The notes under the pieces are model-generated. The model made no database searches. It was not told the origin of the DNA and saw nothing but the letters and a program-made list of their open reading frames with translations. Both the position numbers and the translations under genes were made by a program. Positions 58,078-64,000 of a stretch of DNA of 64,000 nt are shown in pieces (position 1 is the first letter of the stretch; the number at the start of each line of letters is the position of its first letter). Source of the stretch: Cellvibrio polysaccharolyticus. GTDB taxonomy: Bacteria; Pseudomonadota; Gammaproteobacteria; Pseudomonadales; Cellvibrionaceae. Location of the stretch: assembly GCF_015182315.1 (NCBI RefSeq), contig NZ_PRDL01000001.1, positions 248,001-312,000 on the forward strand. The letters run 5' to 3'.

Positions 58078-59349
58078 TTATTGCAGTTTGGCCAATTGGC
58101 CTTTGGCTGCCTCACCAATTTCACCACCGCCCTGGGCGGCTTGCTGGAAATAGGTAACCGCCTGGTTGCGCTGGCCTTTGGCAAGGTTGATCTCACCCAG
58201 GTGATAGCTGGCCAATTGGGTTGGCAGCAAACGCTGGCTGGCAATCAAATCGCGCTCCGCCTGGTCGGTATTGCCCAGCTGGCGCTGCACCAGACCGCGA
58301 TAAACATAAGGGCGGAAGAACTGCGGGTTGGCCTGTACGGCGCGGTCAAGCGCGGTCAGGGCTTCCTTGTTCTTCTTCTGGGTGCCGAGAATCTGGCCTT
58401 TCAGCTCCCAGAACAGGTTTTCTTTCGGCTGTTGTTTGGTGGCGTTGTCGAGCAGGCTCAGCGCATGGCTGTAGTTCTTCTCGCCAGCGGCTTTCTGGGC
58501 AGCTACGTAATCTTTATAGGCGGGCTGGTCTTTGCGAACCTGGGCCATGGCTTTGTCAAAAGCTGCCTTGTTCCGTGCGCCGCCGGGGTGTTGCTCGGCC
58601 ATGCGGCGGTTGGCTGCTACCCGCTCGCGTGATGGCGGGTGACTGGCAAACAGGCCATCCAGCCAGCTGGTCTGGTTGCCCTCGGAGAGCTTCACAAAAG
58701 TTTCTTGCAGTTCAACCGCGCCCATCGGGTCGTAACCGGCTTTGATCATGTAGTCGACACCGTAACGGTCGGCTTCCAGTTCGTGGTCGCGGCTGTATTT
58801 GGACATCCAGGCATTGGCGCCTACGCCCATCGCACCCACCGCCAGAGCGCCGTATTGCGAGTCCTGGCTCATGGCAGCAACACCGGCCAGCATCACCCCG
58901 GCATTCACCAGCATGCCTTTGGATTGTTGCGAAGCACCGTGGCGGGCAGCGGCGTGGACAATTTCATGGCCGAGTACGGCCGCCAGTTGCGATTCATCTT
59001 TCAGTTCTACCAACAGGCCACGGTTAATGGCCATCTTGCCACCAGGCAGTGCCCAGGCGTTGGGAACATCGTTATTCAGTACCACGAATTCGTAAGGCAG
59101 ATTGGGGTTATCACTCACCGCAGCCAGTTTTTTGCCGACCTGGTTAACGTAGCTGGTCAGTTGCGGGTCAACCACATACTGGCCACCCTGGGATTGCTGG
59201 CTGGGCTGGTAGTGCTGGGCACCGGTTGCGATATCCTGTTCCTGGCTGCTGAACATCAGCTGCTGTTTGCCGGTGACCGGATTCACCGCACAACCGCTGG
59301 CGCCTGTTACCACCAGTGCTGCAATAAGCAAATTGCGTAATAAAGTCAT
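58078..59349 (-). CDS. M48 family metallopeptidase lipoprotein with TPR repeats (BepA/LoiP-like)
   Basis: 423 residues. The lipobox ASGC gives a lipidated Cys at residue 20. Zinc site HEIVH (128-132) and downstream HELEADRYGVDYM glutamate; a peptidase domain to about residue 265 ends with FASHPPSRERV. The C-terminus holds TPR-like repeats (SHALSLLDNATKQQPKENLFWELKGQIL, EALTALDRAVQANPQFFRPYVYRGLV, and two more), as in BepA, which monitors outer-membrane protein assembly. I start at 59349, with AGGAGG just upstream. Confidence 0.92.
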   Translation of the reverse strand: MTLLRNLLIAALVVTGASGCAVNPVTGKQQLMFSSQEQDIATGAQHYQPSQQSQGGQYVVDPQLTSYVNQVGKKLAAVSDNPNLPYEFVVLNNDVPNAWALPGGKMAINRGLLVELKDESQLAAVLGHEIVHAAARHGASQQSKGMLVNAGVMLAGVAAMSQDSQYGALAVGAMGVGANAWMSKYSRDHELEADRYGVDYMIKAGYDPMGAVELQETFVKLSEGNQTSWLDGLFASHPPSRERVAANRRMAEQHPGGARNKAAFDKAMAQVRKDQPAYKDYVAAQKAAGEKNYSHALSLLDNATKQQPKENLFWELKGQILGTQKKNKEALTALDRAVQANPQFFRPYVYRGLVQRQLGNTDQAERDLIASQRLLPTQLASYHLGEINLAKGQRNQAVTYFQQAAQGGGEIGEAAKGQLAKLQ

Positions 59350-59403
59350 AATTATCCTCCTGAGACCCAAGGTCGATATAATGCCATACAATTTTTCGCG
59401 TTA

Positions 59404-59898
59404 ATGAGACAAGTATTGATGAAATCGCTACAGGTGGTTGAATTATTTGCCGGTATGAATGCGGCTGGTGAACCTTTTGTGGAAAAGTTACCAGTGCGTG
59501 AGTTGGAGAGTGGTGAATTGCAGCTGGTTCGCTCGCCGGCCTTTGTCAAAGGCCTTGCCAGTGGCGACCTGATCCGGTTCACACCGGGTGCCGGTGAATT
59601 CGAGCTGGTTCAGCACAGTGGCAACCTGAGCATCCGGGTATTCAGTCGCGGCAACCTTGAAGGTTTTGCTGATCAATTGACCGCCGGTATCGAAAAGCTG
59701 GGCGGTGAGCTGGATCTCGAAACCCCGCGCATGCTGGTTTACTCGATTCACGTCAGCTGTGGTTTTGCAGCCATTGAGCAACTGCTGGATGATGCAGTCG
59801 GGCTGAGCGGCGAGCACGCCTGGATGTACGGCAATGTGTACCATCCCGAAGATGGAACGCCGTTAAACTGGTGGCAAAGTGTGTTGAAACCCGAATAA
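59404..59898 (+). CDS. DUF4265-like protein
   Basis: 164 residues, soluble, no signal peptide. The pattern EPFVEKLPVRELESGELQLVRSPAFVKGLASGDLIRFTPGAGEFELVQHSGNLSIRVF resembles DUF4265 proteins (short beta-rich domain, unknown role). A second ATG at 59419 (MKSLQVV) is an alternative start; neither has a strong ribosome-binding site. Divergent from the M48 peptidase gene and 19 bp ahead of yaaA. Confidence 0.7.
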   Translation: MRQVLMKSLQVVELFAGMNAAGEPFVEKLPVRELESGELQLVRSPAFVKGLASGDLIRFTPGAGEFELVQHSGNLSIRVFSRGNLEGFADQLTAGIEKLGGELDLETPRMLVYSIHVSCGFAAIEQLLDDAVGLSGEHAWMYGNVYHPEDGTPLNWWQSVLKPE

Positions 59899-59917
59899 TG
59901 CTGTTACAGGATTTTGC

Positions 59918-60697
59918 ATGTTAATTGTTATCTCGCCGGCAAAAACGCTGGATTTCGAAAGCCCGCTGGCCACCGAAACCTTCACCCACCCGCAATTTCT
60001 TGAAGACTCGCAGCAGCTCATTGATGAGTTGCGCCATCTTACCGCGCCGCAGGTGTCATCGCTGATGAAGATCAGTGACAAGCTCGGCGAGTTGAACGTG
60101 CACCGCTTTCACAGTTGGCAGCGCCCGTTTAACCCGGATAATGCCCGGCAGGCGATTCTGGCTTTTAAAGGTGATGTGTATACCGGGATGGCGGCGGAGA
60201 CGTTTTCCGAAGCTGACTTCACCTTTGCCCAGGTTCACCTGCGTATGCTGTCGGGTCTGTATGGCATTTTGCGGCCACTGGATTTGATGCAAGCTTACCG
60301 GCTGGAAATGGGTACCGGTTTTGCCAATCAGAGGGGCAAAAACCTCTATCAATTCTGGGGCGACAAGCTCACTGAACATTTAAACAGTGAGCCAGCGCTG
60401 TCCGACGGTGTATTGGTCAATCTCGCCTCCAACGAATACTTTGGTGCGGTGAATACCCGGCTGATTAACGCCGAGGTGTTTACGCCGGTATTCAAGGATG
60501 CCAAAAATGGCCAGTACAAAATCATCAGCTTCTTCGCCAAAAAAGCACGCGGCATGATGAGCGCCTGGATTATTCAAAACCGCATCACCCGTATTGAAGA
60601 CCTCAAGCAGTTTACGGTGGCCGGTTATCGCTACGATGCCGCCTCTTCTTCCGCTCGTGATTGGGTGTTTCTTCGCGATGAAGCGGGCAATCACTAA
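59918..60697 (+). CDS. yaaA: Peroxide stress protein YaaA
   Basis: 259 residues of the YaaA/DUF328 family: MLIVISPAKTLDFESPL at the start, SDKLGELNVHRFHSWQRPF, YTGMAAETF, RMLSGLYGILRPLDLMQAYRLEMGT and NLASNEYFGAV. YaaA limits free iron and DNA damage under peroxide stress and binds DNA through a helix-hairpin-helix-like fold. ACAGGA lies before the ATG. Probably cotranscribed with the DUF4265-like gene. Confidence 0.95.
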   Translation: MLIVISPAKTLDFESPLATETFTHPQFLEDSQQLIDELRHLTAPQVSSLMKISDKLGELNVHRFHSWQRPFNPDNARQAILAFKGDVYTGMAAETFSEADFTFAQVHLRMLSGLYGILRPLDLMQAYRLEMGTGFANQRGKNLYQFWGDKLTEHLNSEPALSDGVLVNLASNEYFGAVNTRLINAEVFTPVFKDAKNGQYKIISFFAKKARGMMSAWIIQNRITRIEDLKQFTVAGYRYDAASSSARDWVFLRDEAGNH

Positions 60698-60834
60698 CTT
60701 TTTCTTGTGATCTCTTTAGCGTCAGACGTAAGGTTTACATAACCAAACGGTATTGCCGTTGCATTGCATTTGCCCGGGGGGCTGATTACAGTCAGCCTTT
60801 TCGATGGAACGATAATTTTCGGCAGCAGGGCACC

Positions 60835-61200
60835 ATGGCGGTCAGTACTTTCTTTCTGGTTCATACCATTGAACGTTTCAGCAAACTACAGCCGGTCACC
60901 TATCGGCGTATTTTTAATGGCTATGGTGTTTATCACCAGGGAGCCCAGTTCGCTATTTTGCTGAATGACCAAATCTACTTTCGTGCCGACGAAGAATCCT
61001 GGTGCTTCTACGAAGAACACGCCTTCACCCCTTTCGCTTCTCACCTGATGGACGACCTGCCCTGTAATTTTTACCGGGTGCCGGCCGAGTCACTCAGCGA
61101 CCTCGATTCCCTCGAATACTGGATGCTGATCGCTATCGAATCGACCCGGCGCAGCTGTGGGGGTGAAGTCACTGACGGGCGGCTGACGGCGGCCCGTTAA
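60835..61200 (+). CDS. TfoX N-terminal domain protein
   Basis: 121 residues matching the TfoX/Sxy N-terminal domain: FNGYGVYHQGAQFAILLNDQIYFRADEESWCFYEEHAFTPF. The C-terminal half is short, and the TfoX C-terminal domain is absent, so it is a single-domain member. Sxy/TfoX proteins activate competence genes with CRP; whether this short form does so is unknown. It stands alone. Confidence 0.75.
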   Translation: MAVSTFFLVHTIERFSKLQPVTYRRIFNGYGVYHQGAQFAILLNDQIYFRADEESWCFYEEHAFTPFASHLMDDLPCNFYRVPAESLSDLDSLEYWMLIAIESTRRSCGGEVTDGRLTAAR

Positions 61201-61343
61201 AGGTTAAAGCCAAAGCGGCTTTCCGCCGGAAATTCGACACTGTACAGACGGCTATCTGCTCTTCACAAAAATCCATTTAAAAAGCGTGGCTATAAAAAAA
61301 ATTTCCGTTAGGCTATGCGCATTGTTTGCCTGGAAGCACTGCT

Positions 61344-62195
61344 ATGCCCATTCGTATTCTCGTTGTTGATGACGCCAGCTTTATCCGTGACATGGTAAAA
61401 AAACATCTGCGTGATCGTATCGCCGATGTGGAAGTGATTGATGCGGTAGACGGCAATCGGGCGCTGGCGGCCATGAAACAACAGACCATGGATCTTATTC
61501 TGTCCGATTGGGAAATGCCCAACATGAGCGGTGAGGAATTGTTGCGCGTGGTCCGCTCCGATGAACGCACTGCAAAAACACCTTTCATTATGATCTCCAG
61601 CCGGGGCGATAGAGACCACGTTGTCAAAGCCATTCAATCCGGCGTGTCGGATTACCTCAGCAAACCTTTCACCCCTGACGAATTGCTGCGCAAGGTTTTC
61701 AAACAACTGAAACTGATTGGCAAATCCCCCACGGCCAGCGCGCCGCGCTCTGCAGGCACCCAGGGCATTGCCTTCGCCTCGGTGGATGTACTGACCGGCG
61801 GGCGTGAAGCGGTGGTTACCGCAACGCCGGCTTCGGCTGCCAGTGCACCACCGTCGGCAGAAAAACAAAATCCTGTCGCTCGCCAGGTTAAGGGTAAGGC
61901 ACAGCTTCGCTTTGCCAATAATCTGACGTGCGCTTGTGTGGTCAGGGATATTTCCCTGCAATCTTTCAGCGGTTTGATTCAGCGCACTGACCGTTTGCCA
62001 GCGCTATTTGATCAGGCCGTAGTGGATATTGAACTGGGCGACCAAAAAGAACTCGCCCGTTTGAATGGCTACGTTCACACTTTGCAAGCCGGCGATAACC
62101 GGGTAGACACCCAGGTGATAAAAATTACCGTGCGGTTTGTGGATAACGACATGGACAAATTTGAAGTCCTCTCCAAATACATCGCCCAACGTTAA
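61344..62195 (+). CDS. Response regulator with C-terminal PilZ-like domain
   Basis: 283 residues. Receiver domain at 1-120: acidic pair D9/D10, phosphoacceptor D55 in LILSDWEMPN, MISSRGD and the Lys in YLSKPF. A Ser/Ala-rich linker (about 128-185) leads to a C-terminal domain (KGKAQLRFANNLTCACVVRDISLQSFSGLI) that looks like a divergent PilZ fold: DxSxxxxG instead of DxSxxG and no RxxxR, so c-di-GMP binding is doubtful. I use the ATG at 61344 with GGAAG before it. No histidine kinase gene is adjacent. Confidence 0.78.
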   Translation: MPIRILVVDDASFIRDMVKKHLRDRIADVEVIDAVDGNRALAAMKQQTMDLILSDWEMPNMSGEELLRVVRSDERTAKTPFIMISSRGDRDHVVKAIQSGVSDYLSKPFTPDELLRKVFKQLKLIGKSPTASAPRSAGTQGIAFASVDVLTGGREAVVTATPASAASAPPSAEKQNPVARQVKGKAQLRFANNLTCACVVRDISLQSFSGLIQRTDRLPALFDQAVVDIELGDQKELARLNGYVHTLQAGDNRVDTQVIKITVRFVDNDMDKFEVLSKYIAQR

Positions 62196-62207
62196 GCTTT
62201 TATAACG

Positions 62208-62244
62208 ACAATGCCGATGGCCCGGAAGGAACCATCGGCATTGT
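62208..62244. terminator. Bidirectional terminator hairpin
   Basis: Perfect 13-bp arms ACAATGCCGATGG (62208-62220) and CCATCGGCATTGT (62232-62244) with an 11-base loop, between the convergent response-regulator gene and the small exported protein gene. T-runs are short, but placement and perfect pairing support termination. Confidence 0.7.
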
Positions 62245-62288
62245 TGGGTAACATTTTGCGGCAGGTTACTGGATAGTTAATTAAAGAT

Positions 62289-62729
62289 TTACTTGATAGT
62301 GACTACATCACCAACCAATGCCACGCCCGACATCAACGCACCCGAACCACACTGGAAAGTTTCATTACTGCTGGTGAGGTTGTTGCGGTAGTTGGAGCGG
62401 ATATTAACCACCGCATTACCGCCTTCTTTTTCAGCCCGCTCTTTCAAGGTTTTCAACGCCGAGAGAAAAACCCATTCACAGGCGCCTTTGTCGGTTTTGT
62501 TAAAACCGTTGGTTTTTTTGTTGGTGCTGAACTCACCAAAACGCTTGCTTACCGTACCGTGTTTTTGTGAACCAAAATAAAATTTGATATTGGTGCCCAG
62601 CGCTTCTTTGGCCTGCTCGCTGGACAGTGCTTCCACAAGGGAATAGTCCCGTACATCATCTCTTGCTTGCGCGGCCACGGCGCAACCGGCCAGTGCCACT
62701 ACTGAAACCCATTTGAATGTTGCTTTCAT
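62289..62729 (-). CDS. Small exported protein (often mis-labelled excinuclease subunit)
   Basis: 146 residues with a signal peptide (1-22, ending AAQARDD). The pattern DYSLVEALSSEQAKEALGTNIKFYFGSQKHG...GNAVVNIRSNYRNNLTSSNETFQCGSGALMSGVALVGDVVTI marks a proteobacterial family frequently annotated as excinuclease ABC subunit A; nothing in it resembles UvrA. The GGNAVVNIRS stretch recalls YbjQ-like domains. Function unknown, periplasmic. Start at 62729 follows GGAGAGCAGGA. Confidence 0.8.
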   Translation of the reverse strand: MKATFKWVSVVALAGCAVAAQARDDVRDYSLVEALSSEQAKEALGTNIKFYFGSQKHGTVSKRFGEFSTNKKTNGFNKTDKGACEWVFLSALKTLKERAEKEGGNAVVNIRSNYRNNLTSSNETFQCGSGALMSGVALVGDVVTIK

Positions 62730-62817
62730 TCCTGCTCTCCAAAAATATATCACTGACCTGACGGACAGGCGTTCATCGTATCCGGCGAACCCGCCCCTGG
62801 TGCCTGGCAGGTTGCCA

Positions 62818-63309
62818 TTAAAAACCGGTGGTGTTTTCCGCTGCTTCAAGCACCGCCATCAACTGCCCTTCCAGCAACAACTGTTGTTCGGCGTGCAGGC
62901 TAAAGGTGTAGAGCGAAGAGTCATGATTGCTGGCTACCCGCTCGACGCGAATCTGCAATGGGCTGGCAATTGCGTCCAGTTGTTCGGCATGGGCTTCCAG
63001 CTTTGAGGCCACTGCCACGAAACCTCGCACCGGCGGTGATGCAGTGGCTTCGCGGCTGAGTCGGCCATGAACCGCCATCGCCTGAGCGGCATATTCAACG
63101 CCGGCAAAGACGCTCAGAACACCGTCAATGCGCAGCGGATTATCGGCTTTCAGATGAGAGTTTGCGCGGCACAGCAGCACATTTTCTGTCGATTCCAGCA
63201 GGCTATCGATTAGAATCATGGGCGCCGCGTGAGGCAAGAGGGCGGCAATGTCTTGCGTGATGGGCAAGGATTCGCAAAAAGGTTCGTAGTGAGTCACAAC
63301 AGGCTTCAT
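62818..63309 (-). CDS. Hotdog-fold 3-hydroxyacyl-ACP dehydratase-like protein (ApeP-like)
   Basis: 163 residues. LPITQDIAALLPHAAPMILIDSLLES matches the LPH-x-x-PM-x-LID start of FabA/FabZ-related hotdog dehydratases, and GVEYAAQAMAVHGRL carries the conserved central helix. This resembles the second dehydratase of aryl-polyene clusters (ApeP), though no such cluster is visible here. I start at 63309; a longer frame overlaps the divergent hotdog gene and is unlikely. Confidence 0.75.
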   Translation of the reverse strand: MKPVVTHYEPFCESLPITQDIAALLPHAAPMILIDSLLESTENVLLCRANSHLKADNPLRIDGVLSVFAGVEYAAQAMAVHGRLSREATASPPVRGFVAVASKLEAHAEQLDAIASPLQIRVERVASNHDSSLYTFSLHAEQQLLLEGQLMAVLEAAENTTGF

Positions 63310-63342
63310 ACAAAGAATGCGTAGATGAGTGAGAGGTGGTTT

Positions 63343-63654
63343 ATGGTAGTGGATTTCCAACTGGGCGAACAGGACAGCTGCGTGCAGGGGCATTTTCCCG
63401 GCGCGCCGGTGGTGCCGGGCGCCTGGTTGCTGGCAAAAATGGATCTCTGCTTTCGCGCTGCCTTTCCCGAACATCGCATCCGCGCGTTCAGCAAAGTAAA
63501 ATTTCCGTCCCCTTTGTTACCGGGTGAGCCGGCGCGGCTCAGCTGCGACTACGTCGGTGGTAGCAAGGCAAAACTGCAAATTCTGGTCGGCGAGCGCGTA
63601 GTGGTGCAAGCCAATGCCAGCGTTGCAGAACCCGGCGATGCCGCAGTGGAATAA
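63343..63654 (+). CDS. Hotdog-fold 3-hydroxyacyl-ACP dehydratase-like protein (FabZ/ApeI-like)
   Basis: About 103 residues: GHFPGAPVVPGAWLLAKMDLCFR is the FabZ active-site block (GHFPGxPVxPG), and FSKVKFPSPLLPGEPARLSC is the second motif. Short single hotdog. The start at 63343 has GAGAGG 6 bp upstream; an ATG at 63325 would add six residues. Divergent from the ApeP-like gene, with start codons 33 bp apart. Joint work in fatty-acid or polyene modification is inferred. Confidence 0.75.
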   Translation: MVVDFQLGEQDSCVQGHFPGAPVVPGAWLLAKMDLCFRAAFPEHRIRAFSKVKFPSPLLPGEPARLSCDYVGGSKAKLQILVGERVVVQANASVAEPGDAAVE

Positions 63655-63702
63655 CCCCTCGGGTTACGGGTTTTATGCCGCCGGGTTTCGTCACTACCTT
63701 CC

Positions 63703-64000
63703 TTAATGATCAAGGCTGCCTTTCGGGTAAAGCAGCGGCATGGTAACGCTGGCCGCGCTATCCGATACTTCAAACACGGCTTGTTGAAAACGGATAGAGG
63801 CTTTTTTACGACCATCCCCCAGGCTGATGGCAAAGGGTTCTTGCGGGCGACCCGAGCGCGCCGTTTTCAGCTCGCCATTGCCATCCACATCAATAAACGC
63901 CCGTGCGGCATAGCGGCCAGGCGCCAGCTCCAGCGTCGTTTTCCAGTTCTCGCTGTCGCCCAGGGTCAGTTTTTCCTGGTGGGTGGGCGCATCATCCCAG
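63703..64000 (-). CDS. DUF2141 family protein, C-terminal part
   Basis: The visible 98 residues run off the window end. LAPGRYAARAFIDVDGNGELKTARSGRPQEPFAISLGDGRKKASIRFQQAVFEVSDSAASVTMPLLY fits the DUF2141 pattern (PGxYAxxxxHDxNxNGxLD...GxPxEPxGxS...F..A.F.V), a small exported beta-rich protein of unknown role. The start lies beyond the window. Confidence 0.75.
   Translation of the reverse strand, partial: WDDAPTHQEKLTLGDSENWKTTLELAPGRYAARAFIDVDGNGELKTARSGRPQEPFAISLGDGRKKASIRFQQAVFEVSDSAASVTMPLLYPKGSLDH

Noticed and set aside
1..64000. CRISPR arrays, insertion sequences, integrases, rRNA or tRNA genes
   Set aside because: No spaced direct repeats, transposase or integrase proteins, or RNA gene signatures were recognised; the only tandem array is the 7-bp repeat at 55.9 kb.

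Overview
The window looks like chromosomal DNA of a Gram-negative gammaproteobacterium. Evidence is an RND efflux pair, L- and P-ring flagellar genes, a lipoprotein M48 peptidase, YceI/cytochrome b561 genes and YaaA. The family content (tandem NodB-type deacetylases, TakP-like TRAP transport, hotdog dehydratases) would fit a Cellvibrio-like saprophyte, but that placement is inference. No rRNA, tRNA or CRISPR array was recognised.

Layout. 1-6 kb: 3' part of an RND efflux operon, a LysE-type exporter, two tandem polysaccharide deacetylases and a small conserved protein. 6.1-41.9 kb: a complete secondary (lateral, Flag-2 type) flagellar system. 42.1-43.2 kb: a TakP-like TRAP binding protein. 43.3-50.2 kb: an accessory stretch of AT-rich, mostly plus-strand, unrelated small genes (coiled-coil protein, GIY-YIG and HNH nucleases, OsmC, two SRPBCC proteins, DUF3224, alpha/beta hydrolase, channel-like protein), with an attC-like site and a decayed gene fragment. 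50.3-64 kb: housekeeping-like genes: FG-GAP protein, YceI, a metallo-beta-lactamase-fold enzyme with a divergent TetR regulator, cytochrome b561, thioesterase, TRAP permease subunits, M48 peptidase, YaaA, TfoX-N protein, response regulator, two divergent hotdog proteins and a partial DUF2141 protein.

Flagellar system. The minus-strand block flgBCDEFGHIJKL plus a LafW-position gene builds rod, hook, rings and junction. flgA, the flagellin gene, a membrane-anchored winged-helix regulator and an overlapping ToxS-like partner lie on the plus strand. Convergent to them is the minus-strand run lafK-fliEFGHIJ-flgMN followed by fliDSTKL-fliA-motAB, in the same relative order as lafBCDEFSTU of known Flag-2 loci. 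fliMNPQR-flhBA diverge from lafK. The locus has its own sigma-54 activator (LafK), sigma-28 (FliA/LafS), anti-sigma factor (FlgM) and stator (MotAB/LafTU), but no chemotaxis genes, flhF, flhG or recognisable fliO. A PilZ protein at its end suggests c-di-GMP input.

Most notable points: a ToxR/ToxS-like pair at the lateral flagellin; FlgJ carrying an SLT-type lytic transglycosylase domain; FlhB with NPQH instead of NPTH; FliM without a visible CheY-binding motif; two nuclease genes next to an attC-like site; a relic of a cytochrome b561 gene directly upstream of yceI; twin palindromic operators between the TetR and MBL genes; and a 7-bp tandem repeat of over ten copies.
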